NCBI GenBank assembly: GCA_964526785.1
Contig: CAZGMJ010000016.1
Location: 1-64,000, forward strand
Reading direction: 5' to 3'
DNA: 64,000 nucleotides
From: CAZGMJ01 sp964526785
GTDB taxonomy: Bacteria; Planctomycetota; Phycisphaerae; Sedimentisphaerales; Anaerobacaceae
Below, one piece after another: positions 60,504 through 64,000 of this stretch (the first letter of the stretch is position 1; each line of letters starts with the position of its first letter). The translations under genes and the position numbers were made by a program. The notes below the pieces were generated by a model. The model was not told the origin of the DNA. It saw only the letters and a list, made by a program, of their open reading frames with translations, and ran no database searches.

Positions 60504-62524
60504 AGAGAATGATTCCAATATTGCTGATTGTGTTCATCGTGTGTCTTGCAGCGCATGGTAGAGCGGTTGACGTGGATAAATGGTGGCTCAGGCCCCAGCG
60601 CATGATCCAGACGAATCTGCGCGAGATCGACGCGACCATGGACATCGATCAGTACATCCGGGAAGTCGAGGATTTCGGGGCGAATGTCGTGCTGTTCAAC
60701 GTCGGTGGAATTGTGGCCAACTATCCGACGGAGCTTGAATGTCACTGGAAGAATACCTTCATGAAGGGCGATCTGGTCGGCACGGTTCTGGAGCGACTGC
60801 ACAAAGAAGGGATTCGGATGATCGGCCGCTTCGATTTCAGCAAGATCAACGAGAAGTTCGCCGCCGAGCACCCCGATTGGCTATACGTCAGCGAAAAAGG
60901 CGAAAACGTCAACTACAACGGCCAGGTACACACGTGTGTCAGCGGTGGCTACCAGCAGGAGTACATGTTCAAAATTCTCGGCGAGGCTGTTGACCGTTAT
61001 CCCCTGGACGGAGTCTTCTTCAACATGATCGGTTTCACGCGATCCGACTATAGCGGAAACTACCACGGCGTTTGCCAGTGCGAAAACTGTAAGCGTCTGT
61101 TCAAAGAATACTCCGGTGCGGAGCTTCCTCCGACCGCCAACAACGCGAATCCGGTGTACAGGAAGTACGTGGAGTGGACCAACGTGATGAAGGACAAGCA
61201 GTTCACGCGGGTTCAGCGCTTTCTCAAGAAGAAACGGCCGGATCTTGCGATTTGCACGTACACGTCCGCCGGCGTCGATGTTATTCGGAAAGAATCGAAT
61301 CGGCCGCTCGGCAGGGGGGCTTACCACGATACCGAGCAGGCCAAGTGGACGCTGCTTACCTGCGGCCGACGGCAGCTTGCCTGTGCGGCGGTGCACTTTA
61401 TTCGCATCCCGTACCGCCACACGGCCGTATCGCCGTATCTGACCGCTCGGCGACTCTGGCAACAGATGATCAACGGCGCCTGGATGGATTTCTACTGCAT
61501 CGGCCCCCTCCAGCGGCAGGAAGACCGCACCGGGCTCGATCTGGCCGCGGCGCTCTACAACTTCCACAAGGCCAACGAGCAATGGCTGATCGACACGAAG
61601 GCCGCCGCACAGGTAGCCCTTGTCCGCCGCGGCGGCGACGAATACGAGGGACTCATGCAGATTCTCTGTGAGAACCAGGTTCCCTTCGAGTTCGTGCAGA
61701 TCGAGGCGGAGCAACTGGCGAGATTCCCACTGGTTATTGTGCCGGACAGCGGAGGGCTTAATGCGAGCGAATGCCGTCTTCTCGATTCGTACGTAAAGGG
61801 TGGAGGGCGACTGCTTTTGACCGGGCGAATTCCAAAGCCTCTCGAATCGACTGTGTCCGTGAACTACGAAAAGACTCGCCCAGCGGAAAAGGGCGCCTAT
61901 ATCCGGATTCGGTCAGAGGATCGGCGGCAGTTCGGTCGTGCAAGCCTGGACAGGCTCGACCTGGTCTTCCTCGACAGCCCGTTTCACGTTTACGAGACCG
62001 GCGGTCACGCTGAAGGCTTGCTGCGTCTGATACCGCAGGACATGTTCGGTCCGCCGGAGAAATGCTACTACCGGCATGTTTCGGGGCACCCAGCTTTGAT
62101 TCACAGTCAATACGGCGACGGCCGAATCGCCGCCTTCACATTCGATATCGGTACGCTTTACCAGAAACAGTGCCACCTGGCCCACTCCAATCTGGTCATG
62201 GGCGCCATCGACAACATACTCGGCCTCGATCGCAGGCTGAAAATCGAAACCTCGCCGCTCGTAGAGACTGCCCACAGGGTGTCACAGGACGGGAAATTTG
62301 AATGGATCGCCCTGTTCAATCACTCGGGGCACATAGGCAACGCCCTGCACGAGCCTGTCCCCGTCCAGGATGTCCGCATTAGTATCAAGCCTGTTAAACC
62401 CGTCAAAGCTACACGCCTGCTGGGTCGTGGCGAACCGTTGATGATCTCCAACCAGGATGATCGACTCTCCGTGGCTGTAGCCCTGCTCCGGCACTACGAT
62501 GTTCTCCTGTTGGAGTATGAATAG
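60500..62524 (+). CDS. secreted GHL6-like hydrolase with trimerisation domain
   Basis: A 674-residue protein with a signal peptide (about residues 1-21, AHGRAV). The N-terminal barrel (about 25-350) matches the hypothetical glycosyl hydrolase 6 family: WWLRPQRMIQTNLREID near residue 29, NVVLFNVGGIVANYPTE, IGRFDFSKINEKFAAEHPDW, and VFFNMIGF. The middle (about 360-560) resembles the beta-galactosidase trimerisation domain, a flavodoxin-like fold. The ATG overlaps the preceding stop (ATGA), so translation is coupled. Substrate unknown; companions point to plant cell-wall polysaccharides. Confidence 0.85.
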   Translation: MKRMIPILLIVFIVCLAAHGRAVDVDKWWLRPQRMIQTNLREIDATMDIDQYIREVEDFGANVVLFNVGGIVANYPTELECHWKNTFMKGDLVGTVLERLHKEGIRMIGRFDFSKINEKFAAEHPDWLYVSEKGENVNYNGQVHTCVSGGYQQEYMFKILGEAVDRYPLDGVFFNMIGFTRSDYSGNYHGVCQCENCKRLFKEYSGAELPPTANNANPVYRKYVEWTNVMKDKQFTRVQRFLKKKRPDLAICTYTSAGVDVIRKESNRPLGRGAYHDTEQAKWTLLTCGRRQLACAAVHFIRIPYRHTAVSPYLTARRLWQQMINGAWMDFYCIGPLQRQEDRTGLDLAAALYNFHKANEQWLIDTKAAAQVALVRRGGDEYEGLMQILCENQVPFEFVQIEAEQLARFPLVIVPDSGGLNASECRLLDSYVKGGGRLLLTGRIPKPLESTVSVNYEKTRPAEKGAYIRIRSEDRRQFGRASLDRLDLVFLDSPFHVYETGGHAEGLLRLIPQDMFGPPEKCYYRHVSGHPALIHSQYGDGRIAAFTFDIGTLYQKQCHLAHSNLVMGAIDNILGLDRRLKIETSPLVETAHRVSQDGKFEWIALFNHSGHIGNALHEPVPVQDVRISIKPVKPVKATRLLGRGEPLMISNQDDRLSVAVALLRHYDVLLLEYE

Positions 62525-62643
62525 ATATCCTGCGATTGGCTCCGGCCGCAAGTAGTGATTGAGCAGAAGCCGCCGAGTGTGTATTCTTTCATATGAGATC
62601 GGCGCACCATTGCTGTTAACAATAAGTCGAAAAGGATGCAGTC

Positions 62644-64000
62644 ATGATAAGAATACTCTCGAAGATATCCGCCACATTGCAGAATCGCATTTGCCTCGCT
62701 CTGGTGATCTGCCTTGCACTTTCCGCGAACCTGCACGCCAAATCGATCACGCTGCTTGCCGACACCCACTGTCCGCAGGCATTCTTCGCCGCTCAGGAAA
62801 TCAAGCAGGCCCTGCACGCCAGAGGCCACTCGATGATACAGTCGGACATGACGAATCTGGACCTCTCCAAAGACGGCCTGTACATCGTGCTCTGCCTCAA
62901 GGCGGATGCCGAACGCCTCGCAAGAATGCAGTCCGAAGGAGGCAAAGCCCCGGGGCCATTGCGATCCGAAGGTTATAGCATTCGCGTCACCACCACAGAA
63001 GGCCGCATAACCTACTGGGCTGTCGGTGCGGACGCGGCCGGCGTCATGTATGGCGGCCGCGAATTGGCCGAGGTTATTCGCATAGACGATCTGGCCGGCG
63101 TCAAAGACGTCGATCAAAACCCCTACATGGCCATGCGCGGCACGAAATTCAACTGCCCGCTCGATGTGCGGACGCCCAGTTACAGCGACGTCAGCGATGC
63201 GGCGCAGAAGAACATCGCTACCATGTGGGACTTCGACTTCTGGAAGAACTACATCGACAGTCTCGCACGCTACCGATACAACTTCATATCTCTCTGGAGT
63301 CTGCACCCGTTTCCATCTCTGGTAAAAGTGCCGGACTATCCGGACATAGCGCTGGACGATGTCAAGCGGTCCACCGTCGAATGGAAGGAGCACTACGACC
63401 TCCAGGGCACAGGGTTCGACGCTCCCGAAATCCTCAACAATACCGAGACGCTCAAGAAGATGACGATCGAAGATAAGATCGCTTTCTGGCGCAAAGTCAT
63501 GCGATACGGCAAGGATCGCAACGTCGATTTCTACTTCGTTACCTGGAACATCTTCGTCAACGGCACGGAAGGTAAATACGGCATCACCGATGAGATCGAC
63601 AATCCGACTACCACCGACTACTTCCGCAAGAGCGTCGAACAGATGTTCCTGACGTATCCGGATTTGGCGGGCATCGGCCTGACTACCGGCGAAAACATGC
63701 ATGGCGCGAACTTCGAACAAAAAGAGGACTGGGCATTCAACACTTATGCACAGGGCATGCTCGATGCGGCCAGGCAGCAGCCGAAGCGCAAGTTCACCTT
63801 CATCCACCGCCAGCATCAGACCGGCGCCCTGGACATAGCGAAGAAGTTCGCACCACTGATCGACCATGAGAACATCGAGTTCATATTCAGTTTCAAGTAC
63901 GCCAAGGCCCACGTTTACAGTTCGACCACGCAGACCTATCACCCGGGCTTCGTACGCGACATCACCGAAGAGGGCAACCTCAAGACGATCTGGACGCTCC
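62644..64000 (+). CDS. alpha-glucuronidase-like hydrolase, cut by window end
   Basis: The plus strand is open from the ATG at 62644 to the window end, 452 codons so far with no stop. It starts with a signal peptide (hydrophobic residues about 13-33, ending LHAKS). A small alpha/beta domain (about 34-145) like the N-terminal domain of GH67/GH20 enzymes follows, with the junction YMAMRGTKFNCPLD near residue 164. A TIM barrel then starts (NYIDSLARYRYNFISLWSLHPF near 200, YFVTWNIFVNG near 297, LAGIGLTTGENMHG near 337). The Glu in TGENM is a candidate catalytic acid. AAAGGA lies 8 bases before the ATG. The long minus-strand frame across this gene is antisense. Confidence 0.85.
   Translation, partial: MIRILSKISATLQNRICLALVICLALSANLHAKSITLLADTHCPQAFFAAQEIKQALHARGHSMIQSDMTNLDLSKDGLYIVLCLKADAERLARMQSEGGKAPGPLRSEGYSIRVTTTEGRITYWAVGADAAGVMYGGRELAEVIRIDDLAGVKDVDQNPYMAMRGTKFNCPLDVRTPSYSDVSDAAQKNIATMWDFDFWKNYIDSLARYRYNFISLWSLHPFPSLVKVPDYPDIALDDVKRSTVEWKEHYDLQGTGFDAPEILNNTETLKKMTIEDKIAFWRKVMRYGKDRNVDFYFVTWNIFVNGTEGKYGITDEIDNPTTTDYFRKSVEQMFLTYPDLAGIGLTTGENMHGANFEQKEDWAFNTYAQGMLDAARQQPKRKFTFIHRQHQTGALDIAKKFAPLIDHENIEFIFSFKYAKAHVYSSTTQTYHPGFVRDITEEGNLKTIWTL

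Noticed and set aside
62494..63942. 482-codon minus-strand open frame
   Set aside because: Antisense to the alpha-glucuronidase-like gene, whose plus-strand frame is open to the window end with a signal peptide and ribosome binding site.

Overview
The window looks like a chromosomal piece of a carbohydrate-degrading member of the Planctomycetota, probably Phycisphaerae-like. The basis is the gene repertoire: Tat-exported Gfo/Idh/MocA oxidoreductases, sugar isomerase/epimerase barrels, very large secreted LamG, lamin-tail, CotH and dockerin-like proteins, a PL10 pectate lyase, GH127 and DUF1593 proteins. The taxonomic call is inference. No rRNA, tRNA or CRISPR array was seen.

Layout. 1-2.2 kb is gene-poor: a direct duplication, an RHS-protein remnant and a striking higher-order array of short palindromic units that each end in ATGACA. 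2.2-4 kb holds a membrane-anchored hypothetical and a YfcE-type phosphodiesterase. 4-16.6 kb holds several operons that combine Gfo/Idh/MocA oxidoreductases with sugar isomerase/epimerase-like TIM barrels, plus a DUF6807 protein, a GT4-like glycosyltransferase, an (alpha/alpha)6 glycosidase-like protein and an enolase-superfamily enzyme. 16.6-18.4 kb looks acquired: an IS3 OrfA remnant beside an AT-richer pentapeptide-repeat membrane protein. 19-25.5 kb has an SH3-domain protein, a rhomboid-TPR protease, a candidate small RNA unit, a PL10 pectate lyase, an M24 peptidase and an FG-GAP/VCBS protein.

25.5-31.3 kb is housekeeping and regulation: a consensus promoter, a TPP riboswitch and an intrinsic terminator in front of thiC, then a phosphate module (PhoB-like regulator, PhoR-like kinase, a four-repeat PHO box, a Na/Pi cotransporter split by a frameshift in a run of eight G, and a PhoU-like protein). 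31.3-36.3 kb holds an LptF/LptG-type permease pair and an OLD-like ATPase behind a perfect sigma70-type promoter.

36.5-64 kb is mostly secreted carbohydrate and surface biology: GH127, a 1793-residue lamin-tail/CotH/PA14-like/dockerin protein, a 1413-residue LamG protein, another Tat oxidoreductase, an alpha/beta hydrolase, then a co-directional run (56.0 kb to the window end) of DUF1593, GH2, GH43-like propeller, GHL6-like and alpha-glucuronidase-like proteins. Between them, at 54.5-56 kb, sit an IS1380 transposase remnant and a decayed ECF sigma factor. The recurring oxidoreductase plus isomerase pairs could serve 3-keto-sugar chemistry on plant glycosides; this is a hypothesis from family knowledge, not shown by the sequence.
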